In this document: positions 1 to 4,611 of the stretch, piece by piece
How the letters are laid out: each line of letters begins with the position of its first letter
Numbering within the stretch: the stretch's first letter is position 1
Origin: UBA287 sp034190325
GTDB taxonomy: Archaea > Thermoplasmatota > UBA186 > UBA287
DNA: 5,415 nt
Assembly: GCA_034190325.1 (NCBI GenBank)
Contig: JAXHST010000092.1
Span: 1 to 5,415 of the forward strand
Reading direction: 5' to 3'
Translations under genes and position numbers: made by a program
The notes under the pieces: generated by a model
What the model saw: only the letters and a program-made list of their open reading frames with translations
Told to the model about the DNA's origin: nothing
Databases searched by the model: none

Positions 1-2
1 AA

Positions 3-173
3 GAATTCATGCTTGAGAGCGATTACATGGATGACATAAATCGCCCCGGGGCGGTTATAGGGCCAAAAACCCTTCCAAAGACCGCGAAGAGGTTGTTGAG
101 TGAAGGCTATGAAGAAAAGGTGTGGAGAGCTATGAAGGATCTCCCTGAGAGTGTCTTCGGCATAGATCTATAG
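3..173 (+). CDS. TatD-family metal-dependent hydrolase, C-terminal end (5' partial)
   Basis: This open frame enters from the left edge and ends at TAG 171-173, giving 56 residues. It begins EFMLESDYMDDINRPGAVIG and ends with PESVFGIDL. The LE[ST]DY-DD--RPGAV-GPKT-PK pattern is typical of the last barrel strand and C-terminal helices of archaeal TatD-like amidohydrolases. There the acidic residue after the strand (the D in ESDY) is the usual final metal ligand, and the tail commonly ends in a 'P--vfGI-' motif. Family members are two-metal TIM-barrel hydrolases, often nucleases or phosphoesterases, and act in the cytosol. The substrate cannot be told from this fragment. The stop codon lies inside a perfect palindrome (169-190). 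The natural ending suggests an intact gene that simply runs off the window. Confidence 0.8.
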   Translation, partial: EFMLESDYMDDINRPGAVIGPKTLPKTAKRLLSEGYEEKVWRAMKDLPESVFGIDL

Positions 174-307
174 CTACAGCCATAGCTATAATCACGGGGT
201 TCTTCTATGGATTTTTCAACTCAAAGTGCAAAACTACCCAGGATGAAGGGATGGATTTGATCAAGAGATACATGCGCTGGAAAAAGTTCCGTGTCAACAT
301 TGGTTAA
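149..307 (+). pseudogene. Possible headless remnant of a small membrane protein
   Basis: This frame is open from 149 to a TAA at 305-307 but has no ATG, GTG or TTG until ATG 251, which would leave only 18 residues. From about 170 the translation has a hydrophobic stretch (IATAIAIITGFFYGFF) and then a polar, basic tail (KRYMRWKKFRVNIG). That resembles the C-terminal end of a membrane protein. The first 25 bases overlap the TatD gene and cannot be original coding. I do not recognise the family. Either this is a 3' gene stub joined to the TatD end, or the resemblance is chance. Confidence 0.22.
169..190. repeat. Perfect palindrome over the TatD stop codon
   Basis: The arms TATAGCTA (169-176) and TAGCTATA (183-190) are exact reverse complements around a six-base loop CAGCCA. 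The TatD stop codon lies in the left arm. No T-run follows, so it is not a classic terminator. It could be a 3'-end processing hairpin, a protein-binding site or a rearrangement scar. Confidence 0.6.
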
Positions 308-408
308 AATACGAACGTGCTTGCACGTTCTATAAACCTTGTTCCGCAAGGTTGTATACGAACGAGTTGGAAACTCGTTCTATAGACCATGCTTTAGCAA
401 GGTCGTAT
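308..408. repeat. Tandem palindromic element: four consecutive hairpins in two A-B units
   Basis: Four hairpins follow one another. Hairpin A1 (313-330) pairs GAACGTGC with GCACGTTC. Hairpin B1 (335-353) pairs AACCTTG with CAAGGTT around loop TTCCG. Hairpin A2 (360-380) pairs GAACGAGTT with AACTCGTTC around loop GGA. Hairpin B2 (385-404) pairs GACCATGC with GCAAGGTC with one A-A mismatch. The A and B hairpins of each unit are joined by TATA, and both units end in a GTAT-type junction, so the order is A1-B1-A2-B2 with a repeat period of about 47 bases. The A stems differ in sequence but keep full complementarity. No protein gene explains the block. It could be a palindromic mobile element of REP or MITE type, a structured RNA, or a protein-binding array. 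Confidence 0.7.
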
Positions 409-504
409 CCAAACTCACCATATGCAGATTCCCCTGTAGAGCCTTAGCGATCTCTCTAAATTTTGCCTTATCTCGTTACAGCACCAGAATTCAAATATTA
501 ATAA

Positions 505-591
505 ATGTGCTACAGCATGGTGGAGAAGGTAATCAACGATAGCCAGAAACTTTGGAATCGAACTCTTAGGAGAGAAGAAAAAAGAAGGTGA
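505..591 (+). CDS. Possible 28-residue leader ORF
   Basis: An ATG directly after an in-frame TAA opens a 28-codon frame. It begins MCYSMVEKVINDSQKLW and ends in a strongly basic tail (RREEKRR). The stop at 589-591 lies 17 bases before the start of the membrane-protein gene, next to that gene's ribosome-binding site. No Shine-Dalgarno site precedes it. It could be a translated leader, the stub of an older gene, or chance. The spacing to the next gene is the main argument for it. Confidence 0.18.
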   Translation: MCYSMVEKVINDSQKLWNRTLRREEKRR

Positions 592-596
592 TGTCA

Positions 597-603
597 AGGA
601 GAT
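597..603 (+). promoter_or_regulatory. Shine-Dalgarno site for the membrane-protein gene
   Basis: AGGAGAT matches the anti-Shine-Dalgarno of archaeal 16S rRNA and lies six bases before ATG 609. It fixes that start. It contrasts with the SD-less genes at 1649, 1927 and 3735. Confidence 0.6.
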
Positions 604-608
604 AAAAA

Positions 609-932
609 ATGGACGATGACATTTCTCCAGGGATCGTGTATTCTCTTGTGTATCTGTTAGCTTTTTTTATCCCACTGTCAAACGCAAGTCTCGAAGCGAA
701 AGTAAGTTTCGGATTTTGGACGCTTCTGGTAGGGGTAGTTATTGCACTTTTTATATCTTCGGGGTTAGGAGAGACTATCAGTGAAGGTGGGATTAATATC
801 ATAGTAGGAGGAATATTGGGATACACCACAGGTGCCATTGTTCAAGTACTTTTTCCTTTGGTCCCCTCTCCTTTTAACTGGATAATATCCCTGATTCCTC
901 TTGTCCCCTTACTTACGCTTGTATGGAGGTAA
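609..932 (+). CDS. Small multi-pass membrane protein, unknown function
   Basis: This 107-residue protein has about four hydrophobic segments: roughly residues 8-24, 33-52 (FGFWTLLVGVVIALFISSGL), 62-83 (glycine-rich, GINIIVGGILGYTTGAIVQV) and 88-106. The glycine-rich third segment suggests tight helix packing. I do not recognise the family. The start is well supported because AGGAGAT (597-603) lies six bases upstream of the ATG. Downstream, its TAA (930-932) touches the stop codon of the convergent minus-strand gene. Its neighbours encode secreted proteins, so an envelope role is possible but only inferred. Confidence 0.75.
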   Translation: MDDDISPGIVYSLVYLLAFFIPLSNASLEAKVSFGFWTLLVGVVIALFISSGLGETISEGGINIIVGGILGYTTGAIVQVLFPLVPSPFNWIISLIPLVPLLTLVWR

Positions 933-1220
933 TTAATACAATTTATGTCCCGTCACAGTTCTTTCTATTGCATGTACCTGCACTTTGAATGAATACTCCT
1001 TCTTTTCAGCGGGTATTACTTTTAAAAGTTGTTTTTTCTCTTCTTTTATAATTGCGGTTGCTTTCCCCTCTACGCTATATATTGGAACTCCAGCAGCTTC
1101 TACAAGCTCTGTGCTATCTATAACTATGCCCTCTAATTGATAGCCACCAATTTGTCTTCCTACATAGTCCTTTGCAATTTTTTCTGCGTCATCCATAGAG
1201 ATCATTTTTTCTTCTACCAT
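933..1220 (-). CDS. Small cytosolic protein with possible PepSY/cystatin-like fold
   Basis: This 95-residue protein has no signal peptide or membrane segment. The order of predicted elements is a helix (about 9-22, DDAEKIAKDYVGRQI), then beta-strands near 31-40, 45-52, 55-61 and 76-90. A helix starting 'DAEKIA' and followed by antiparallel strands such as GVPIYSVEGKA resembles PepSY-like and cystatin-like small domains. That match rests on pattern alone and is weak. The start is well supported by GGGGTGA (minus strand, 1230-1224). It is the second gene of an operon behind the secreted protein at 1649-1233, with 12 bases between them. It may serve that protein, but its lack of a signal peptide places it inside the cell. 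Its stop abuts the stop of the convergent 609-932 gene. Confidence 0.75.
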   Translation of the reverse strand: MVEEKMISMDDAEKIAKDYVGRQIGGYQLEGIVIDSTELVEAAGVPIYSVEGKATAIIKEEKKQLLKVIPAEKKEYSFKVQVHAIERTVTGHKLY

Positions 1221-1223
1221 TTT

Positions 1224-1230
1224 TCACCCC
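1224..1230 (-). promoter_or_regulatory. Strong archaeal Shine-Dalgarno, GGGGTGA, in a 12-base gene gap
   Basis: On the minus strand the first operon gene stops with TAG at 1235-1233. GGGGTGA follows at 1230-1224 and ATG starts at 1220. The strong site for the second gene, against none for the first, is the usual archaeal pattern of a leaderless first gene and SD-dependent downstream gene. Confidence 0.75.
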
Positions 1231-1232
1231 TA

Positions 1233-1649
1233 CTAGAACTCAGATCCTCCTATTCTTATATCCTGATGTCTGGTTATGCCAAAATGTCCCCTATAAGATC
1301 TGGTTATTGTATACCCAACAGTTACATCAGAAAATACACTTGGATTATATATGTCTATTTTGTATTCCCCTGTAGCTGGAGCAGCATAGGTCCTATTCAC
1401 AACAGAGCTGCTACTCTGAGAAAAAACATCATTTCCAAAAGGACTAAATATAGTTATCTTAAATTTACTCTCATCGACGCTTACAGCATACATCCTTATA
1501 GTATCCCCTTCATTCAAATGCACTTTTGCCGACCCATAATAATTGGGCTTAAGGGTTATGCTGTGGTTATAATTTGCTGCCAGCACTTCTCCCAACATCA
1601 TTGCGACCAACAGAGCAAAAGCCCCCAATGCGAATAACCATTTCTTCAT
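1233..1649 (-). CDS. Secreted GOLD/PPC-like beta-sandwich protein
   Basis: This 138-residue protein has a clear signal peptide: basic MKKW, a hydrophobic core to about residue 22, and cleavage probably after VLA at about residue 24. The mature part is one beta-rich domain, residues about 30-115. It contains GDTIRMYAVSVDESKFKITI, then 'FSPFGNDVF', an S/T-rich loop, and 'APATGEYKIDIYNPS'. The order 'low-entropy start, I-I-SP-G--V, G-Y-I-IYNP' is the pattern of GOLD (emp24) and pre-peptidase-C-like sandwiches, which mediate binding rather than catalysis. Possible N-glycosylation sites are N28-H-S and N85-R-T. The tail after 115 is polar (RSYRGHFGITRHQD). It heads a two-gene operon. A TATA box ending 23 bases upstream of the ATG implies leaderless translation. 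The exact family is uncertain. Confidence 0.75.
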   Translation of the reverse strand: MKKWLFALGAFALLVAMMLGEVLAANYNHSITLKPNYYGSAKVHLNEGDTIRMYAVSVDESKFKITIFSPFGNDVFSQSSSSVVNRTYAAPATGEYKIDIYNPSVFSDVTVGYTITRSYRGHFGITRHQDIRIGGSEF

Positions 1650-1671
1650 AAATACTCTCTATCTTATATTA

Positions 1672-1680
1672 TATTTATAA
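1672..1680 (-). promoter_or_regulatory. TATA-box promoter of the minus-strand operon, probably leaderless
   Basis: On the minus strand TTATAAATA (1680-1672) lies 22 bases before ATG 1649. Archaeal transcription usually starts about 24-27 bases after the box, which lands at the ATG. No Shine-Dalgarno precedes the ATG. Both points agree with a leaderless mRNA. Confidence 0.55.
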
Positions 1681-1699
1681 CTTACGATTTTGAATCTTT

Positions 1700-1727
1700 G
1701 AGCTTTTTTGCACATAAAAAAGAGCTC
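1700..1727. other. A/T-rich hairpin between divergent promoters
   Basis: GAGC plus six T (1700-1709) can pair with six A (1716-1721) and GCTC (1724-1727), leaving GA bulged and a six-base loop GCACAT. On either strand the A and T runs lie in the stem. It could act as a weak bidirectional terminator or a regulator site between the divergent genes. Confidence 0.35.
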
Positions 1728-1876
1728 TTAACAGAGATAGAGATCACCAGGATGAAGACAAAAATGAATTAAGGATCAAAACATGGAAAGTGTACGGGGG
1801 CGCTAAAAATGTTAGCAGATACTCAAAAGCATTTTTAGAAAATTTGTCTAAAGATCTTCAAAATGGTCCGGGTTAA
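1718..1876 (+). pseudogene. Probable 3' gene remnant without a start
   Basis: The frame is open from just after a TAA (1715-1717) to a TAA at 1874-1876, 52 codons, with no usable start near its beginning. The translation looks like real protein: a charged N-part (NRDRDHQDEDKNELRIK), then TWKVYGGAKNVSRYSKAF and LENLSKDLQNGPG. It has the look of an alternating beta-alpha globular protein, but I do not recognise the family. Its stop codon lies inside the promoter motif of the next gene, so the old gene end now serves as promoter sequence. A chance open frame of this length is possible in this A-rich DNA. Confidence 0.3.
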
Positions 1877-1887
1877 TTATTTATATA
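1872..1887 (+). promoter_or_regulatory. TATA promoter of the secreted Ig-like gene
   Basis: GTTAATTATTTATAT (1872-1886) contains the archaeal TATA box TTTATATA (1880-1887). The predicted start of transcription, about 24 bases past the box, is near 1911. That gives a leader of about 16 bases to ATG 1927 or 25 to ATG 1936. The same 15 bases recur at 3707-3721. Confidence 0.6.
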
Positions 1888-1926
1888 GCGAACAAGATGG
1901 AAAAGTATAAAGCTGCAAAGTAATCT

Positions 1927-2646
1927 ATGCTTTTTATGAAACAAAACAGGCTAATTACTCTGATTTTGTCTGTAGCCATAGCAATACCTGCTATGAGTAT
2001 AATTGCGCTGGCTCAACAAGAAGGCTTGAGGATTGAAACACCTTCATCGGTCATTTCTGGAGAAAGGTTCAAAATAGTTGTTACATATAATGGAAAACCG
2101 GCGGGCTATGCGTATGTAACCTTTGAGGGCGCTGTTGTTGAGCCTACAAGAACAAATGATAATGGAGTTGCTACGATAACTGCTCCGAATGTAACAAAAC
2201 CAACAAATGTAATAATTTACGTAAAAGATTCTGACTCTTGGAGTGAACAATTTTCCGACTATGTAACCATAACAGTTCTCCCTACCAAAGAGGTCAGAGA
2301 AGAAGAGATGATAGAGACATCTACTACTCTTTTTAAAGGAGAGATTAAGATCGCAGGACATAGTTATTGGGCAAGCAGATATGATGTTTCGTATATTGAA
2401 CCATTGATAATATCTATAAAAACTGATGGGAATACAATCAATGAGTTTGTATTGGATGGGAACTCCTATTCACGTTATCTTGAAAATAAAACAATTTATG
2501 CCAAGGATTATTACCAATACAATGTAATGGAAGGTGTTTACATAGTGGAAGTGCCTCGTGGTGGAGAGTGGCATGTGGTTCTAGAAAATCCTCATGAGAA
2601 TGCCGTTTCGGTGTCTGTAGACATAAGCAAAACAAGGATGACTTAG
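1927..2646 (+). CDS. Secreted Ig-like plus C-terminal beta-sandwich surface protein
   Basis: This 239-residue protein has a signal peptide (hydrophobic core about residues 10-28, cleavage probably after ALA at 29). ATG 1927 and in-frame ATG 1936 are both possible starts, and neither has a Shine-Dalgarno. Residues about 35-118 look like an Ig-like fold of bacterial-invasin type, with 'SGERFKIVVTYNGKPAGYAY', then 'TNDNGVATITAP' and 'YVTITVLP'. An acidic linker follows (121-130, KEVREEEMIE). Residues about 134-234 form a second beta-rich domain with repeated Tyr and Ser, including VYIVEVPRGGEWHVVLENP and VSVSVDI. This resembles GOLD/PPC-type sandwiches. Possible glycosylation sites are N88-V-T and N187-K-T. 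There is no C-terminal anchor, so it is secreted or held by other surface proteins. It shares its promoter sequence with the transglutaminase-like gene at 3735. An IS stub begins ten bases after its stop. Confidence 0.75.
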   Translation: MLFMKQNRLITLILSVAIAIPAMSIIALAQQEGLRIETPSSVISGERFKIVVTYNGKPAGYAYVTFEGAVVEPTRTNDNGVATITAPNVTKPTNVIIYVKDSDSWSEQFSDYVTITVLPTKEVREEEMIETSTTLFKGEIKIAGHSYWASRYDVSYIEPLIISIKTDGNTINEFVLDGNSYSRYLENKTIYAKDYYQYNVMEGVYIVEVPRGGEWHVVLENPHENAVSVSVDISKTRMT

Positions 2647-2655
2647 AAAGGATGA

Positions 2656-2772
2656 TCTGGAGAGCCAGGCAAGTTCTACAGGAGTGTGGGAGATGCGGAT
2701 CTTGAGACCACAAGGAACTATGTGAAGAACCAGAGAGCTGTTCATCAGACGACCCTATCCCAGTTCTTCTGA
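2656..2772 (+). pseudogene. tnpA: C-terminal stub of an IS200/IS605-type transposase (probably TnpA, Y1)
   Basis: The frame is open from just after TGA 2653-2655 to TGA 2770-2772, 38 codons with no start. It reads GEPGKFYRSVGDADLETTR, then NYVKNQRAVHQTTLSQFF. In IS200/IS605 TnpA proteins the C-terminal helix carries the catalytic tyrosine in a Y[IV]--Q context after a '-Y--SVG----E----YI--Q' pattern, and NYVKNQ fits it. The stub ends about 14 bases before a hairpin typical of the right end of such elements (2787-2806), which supports the call. About the first two thirds of the gene is missing, so it is dead. A TnpB tail is a less likely alternative. Confidence 0.6.
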
Positions 2773-2816
2773 GTCTTCTGAGGAAGCCCCGCACTTCAGT
2801 GCGGGGAGGGCGTCAC
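2656..2816 (+). mobile_element. IS200/IS605-family right-end remnant
   Basis: This is the transposase stub plus a right-end hairpin. Stem CCCCGCAC (2787-2794) pairs with GTGCGGGG (2799-2806) around loop TTCA. It is preceded by GAAG and followed by AGGGCGTCAC (2807-2816). The GAAGCCC...GGG-AGG...TCA pattern with a TTCA-type loop is characteristic of IS605-family right ends. These elements move as single strands with no terminal inverted repeats or target duplication. The likely cleavage point is at about 2815-2816. No left end is visible upstream, since the secreted-protein gene runs directly into the stub. Confidence 0.65.
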
Positions 2817-2842
2817 AAATGATGGAAGAGATTTCGTTACTA

Positions 2843-2888
2843 TAGTGAAAGGCCTATCTTTTTAAAATTTCATTAGGGTCTTTCACTA
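2843..2888. repeat. Inverted repeat 1 downstream of the IS stub
   Basis: TAGTGAAAG (2843-2851) and CTTTCACTA (2880-2888) are exact reverse complements. An inner CCTA (2853-2856) and TAGG (2874-2877) extend the stem across a small internal loop. The loop is 17 bases and includes CTTTTT. Transcribed rightward it could stop transcription, but the T-run is in the loop and not after the stem. Confidence 0.6.
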
Positions 2889-2890
2889 GC

Positions 2891-2931
2891 AGTCGAGAAC
2901 TTTTATGGTTTAGTTTGTTAAGTTCTCGACT
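2891..2931. repeat. Inverted repeat 2, 12-bp perfect arms
   Basis: AGTCGAGAACTT (2891-2902) and AAGTTCTCGACT (2920-2931) are perfect reverse complements around a 17-base A/T-rich loop. The right arm overlaps the first codons of the open frame that continues into the next gene. The left arm may therefore be an inverted copy of that gene's own sequence. Alternatively it is an attenuator or operator ahead of the gene. Confidence 0.65.
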
Positions 2932-3677
2932 ATAAACTAGAAGATTACAAGAAATTCATGAAAAATTGTATTGATTCGATTAATAGATTAAATAATAAGC
3001 CCATCTTAGGGATTATACCTGAGATCATACCTTCCGGATATGTGGCTGATCTTGTAAATTTCTATTATGAAAACGATATAACATCCTTTGTATATGATTT
3101 TAAAGGAGAGGTCTCCGGAGGGATGAGAACAAAAATAAGAGAGATGATGATTGCTTTCAAAAAACTTGATTTGCTAGAAAAATCCTTTTTATATGCTATC
3201 GATGCAAGTACTGGAAAAATGATAAAAGAAGCACCAGTTGTAGAGGCTAGAGACATACTGACTTTTGGCTTTGGATTTGATGCCCTGGGGGATCAACACG
3301 TTAGAAAAGCCTACCCACCAGATGTTGCAAGAATGATAAGAATAAGAGAAAGAATGAAAACACAAAAACCATTGATCCGACTTTTCAATGATAAGGATTA
3401 TGGATATTACAAAACTTCAGATCTTTCTATATTGGAAAATATGTATCCTGAAGATGAAACGTCGATTCCGTTTGACAATTTTAAAGTTCATAATGTTAAA
3501 TTCAAGTCTTCTCAAGGATTATTCAATAGTGAAAGAATAGGGCTAGAAGCAATAAAGTACCAAAGCTTGATTAAAGAAGCACCCTCCGAAGCATCTAATT
3601 ATTTCAAAATAAAAAAATATGTTAGAGGGAGGGATGTTAAAGATCTGGAAAAATTCAGAAAAGAAATAAAAATCTGA
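2922..3677 (+). CDS. Unrecognised protein, possible half TIM barrel; probably 5'-truncated
   Basis: From ATG 2958 this encodes 239 residues, but the frame stays open back to 2922 and reads VLDYKLEDYKKF before that methionine. That is protein-like and suggests the gene once began further upstream. No Shine-Dalgarno or TATA box fits ATG 2958. Residues 14-116 (counted from ATG 2958) alternate strand and helix: KPILGIIPEI, then YVADLVNFYYEND, ITSFVYDFKGE, a helix, KSFLYAIDASTGK and ARDILTFGFGFDALGDQHVR. This looks like the second half of a (beta-alpha)8 barrel. The 'KP--GI-P', 'D--G' and 'D-L-FGFG-D' signatures are faintly like tRNA-guanine transglycosylase paralogues. From about 118 on it is polar and helical, ending in a basic tail (RDVKDLEKFRKEIKI). 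The fold call is tentative and no function is assigned. A TATA promoter for the next gene follows. Confidence 0.6.
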   Translation, partial: VLDYKLEDYKKFMKNCIDSINRLNNKPILGIIPEIIPSGYVADLVNFYYENDITSFVYDFKGEVSGGMRTKIREMMIAFKKLDLLEKSFLYAIDASTGKMIKEAPVVEARDILTFGFGFDALGDQHVRKAYPPDVARMIRIRERMKTQKPLIRLFNDKDYGYYKTSDLSILENMYPEDETSIPFDNFKVHNVKFKSSQGLFNSERIGLEAIKYQSLIKEAPSEASNYFKIKKYVRGRDVKDLEKFRKEIKI

Positions 3678-3706
3678 TCCAACGGTTCTCTTTTCAAACG
3701 AAACGA

Positions 3707-3722
3707 GTTAATTATTTATATT
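3707..3722 (+). promoter_or_regulatory. TATA promoter of the transglutaminase-like gene
   Basis: GTTAATTATTTATAT (3707-3721) is identical to 1872-1886. The box TTTATATT (3715-3722) ends only 12 bases before ATG 3735. The usual spacing would put the transcript start near 3744-3747, past that ATG and close to in-frame GTG 3744. The annotated start may therefore be three codons too long, or a more upstream element is used. Confidence 0.5.
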
Positions 3723-3734
3723 GGAAACGGCATA

Positions 3735-4427
3735 ATGAAAAACGTGACAAGATACAAGATTCTGGCACTTCTGGTACTTCTGGTACTTCTGGTAATATTT
3801 GCTTTTATCTTTATATGGGGCTACATACCTACCACGACCCCGCCCTGCTCTTTCGATCCAGATCATTTTGTGTCACAATCCCCAGAACTCTTACCAATAT
3901 TCAAAGCGACTAAGTTCGTCCAGCCGAACAACCAGCTGGTGCAGAAAACTCTCAAAGAAATCCTTGAAAATAAGTCACCATTTGAGAGTGATCTACAAGC
4001 AATCCGAAATTGGGTTGCAACCAACATCCAATATGAATCTGATCCCCAAAAGCCACCATTAAGGATCAGAATAAGAAATTGGATAACACACCTTCCTCAC
4101 TCTGATTACTGGCATTATCCAGAAGAGACTATTAAAAATCGAAAAGGAGATTGCGAGGACTTCGCAATCTTACTGTGTTCTCTTCTAAGATCATACGGTT
4201 ATTCGCCAGAAGAGGTATATGTGGTTCTTGGTATAGATAGTAATGACACCGGGCATGCTTTTGTCGTGTTAAAAGAAGACGGAAAGTGGAGATATATTGA
4301 ACCTCAATGTCCGATGGGATGGTTTAACTATGAAGGACGGAATGCCGATATAGCCCTCAACGAATGTAAAATAAATTTCGTGCTGAACGACAGGGATTTT
4401 TCCCATACCACAGTTTTTTCTCCATAG
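3735..4427 (+). CDS. Membrane-anchored transglutaminase-like (papain-fold) protein
   Basis: This 230-residue protein has one N-terminal membrane segment (about residues 8-29, LALLVLLVLLVIFAFIFIWG), preceded by basic residues, so the rest probably lies outside the cell. Residues about 66-190 match the transglutaminase-like fold. They contain an N-terminal helix ending AIRNWVATNIQYESD, then 'NRKGDCEDFAILLCSLLRSYG' with catalytic Cys140, then 'DTGHAFVVLKEDGKWRYIEPQ' with His174. The third position is Glu189 where Asp is usual. Members of this superfamily cleave or crosslink peptide bonds, and many archaeal ones are uncharacterised. An additional Cys38 just after the membrane segment and Cys192/Cys211 could form disulfides. 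There is no Shine-Dalgarno. The promoter motif equals that of the secreted Ig-like gene, so that protein may be a substrate. ATG 3735 and GTG 3744 are both possible starts. Confidence 0.82.
   Translation: MKNVTRYKILALLVLLVLLVIFAFIFIWGYIPTTTPPCSFDPDHFVSQSPELLPIFKATKFVQPNNQLVQKTLKEILENKSPFESDLQAIRNWVATNIQYESDPQKPPLRIRIRNWITHLPHSDYWHYPEETIKNRKGDCEDFAILLCSLLRSYGYSPEEVYVVLGIDSNDTGHAFVVLKEDGKWRYIEPQCPMGWFNYEGRNADIALNECKINFVLNDRDFSHTTVFSP
3759..3794 (+). repeat. 9-bp tandem repeat inside the membrane-segment codons
   Basis: Three perfect copies of CTTCTGGTA (3768-3794) follow one imperfect copy (3759-3767). They encode the alternating leucine/valine run of the membrane segment. The repeat is in frame, so copy-number change would lengthen or shorten the helix by three residues. 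Confidence 0.7.
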
Positions 4428-4491
4428 TTGTTCCCCGGTTAATAAAAATTGAGATAAGAGCATATTGAAACGAGGGGGCAGGCCCCATAAG

Positions 4492-4611
4492 ATGCGAAAA
4501 TTGGTGGCATCAACAGATTACTGCTGTAGAGTTCAACACGTTCTTTACAACGATCTTTTGGAGGTCTCAAAACAGTTTTTGAGGGGCGTGGCAGAGTATT
4601 TGGCAGAGTAA
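4492..4611 (+). CDS. Possible 39-residue ORF ending at the 12-bp repeat
   Basis: ATG 4492 opens a 39-residue frame, MRKLVASTDYCCRVQHVLYN then DLLEVSKQFLRGVAEYLAE, ending at TAA 4609-4611. The second half is a plausible amphipathic helix. A G-rich block (GAGGGGG, 4472-4478) lies upstream, but too far for a good ribosome-binding site, and it can pair with GCCCC nearby. The stop codon overlaps the repeat register, so the ORF is followed directly by six ATG-AGC-CTA-TAA units. I do not recognise it. A chance ORF is about as likely as a real one. Confidence 0.25.
   Translation: MRKLVASTDYCCRVQHVLYNDLLEVSKQFLRGVAEYLAE

Larger units (their letters stand above)
409..608. other. Intergenic stretch without a convincing gene
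   Basis: This stretch lies between the hairpin block and the 609 gene. On the minus strand, 475-380 reads RDKAKFREIAKALQGN and onward for 31 codons to a stop inside hairpin A2/B2. It looks faintly protein-like but has no upstream start. An AT-rich segment at about 488-507 (TTCAAATATTAATAAATG) could be a weak promoter for the membrane-protein gene, although its TATA element is poor. Nothing else stands out. Confidence 0.4.

Noticed and set aside
308..408. tRNA or tRNA-like gene
   Set aside because: Four similar hairpins in a row do not make a cloverleaf, and no TTCGANTC-type T-loop or acceptor stem is present.
339..597. Forward frame 339-542 and reverse frame 597-415
   Set aside because: Both run through or beside the hairpin block, have poor starts and no protein-like pattern, and they overlap each other on opposite strands.
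1137..1637. 166-codon forward frame antisense to the secreted GOLD-like gene
   Set aside because: The opposite strand carries a signal peptide, a beta-sandwich pattern and a fitting promoter. The forward translation is cysteine- and isoleucine-rich noise.
2438..2794. 118-codon reverse frame across the secreted-gene end and the IS stub
   Set aside because: It spans a clear forward gene, the transposase stub and the IS right-end hairpin, and its composition (many His, Ser, Leu, Cys) is that of an antisense shadow.
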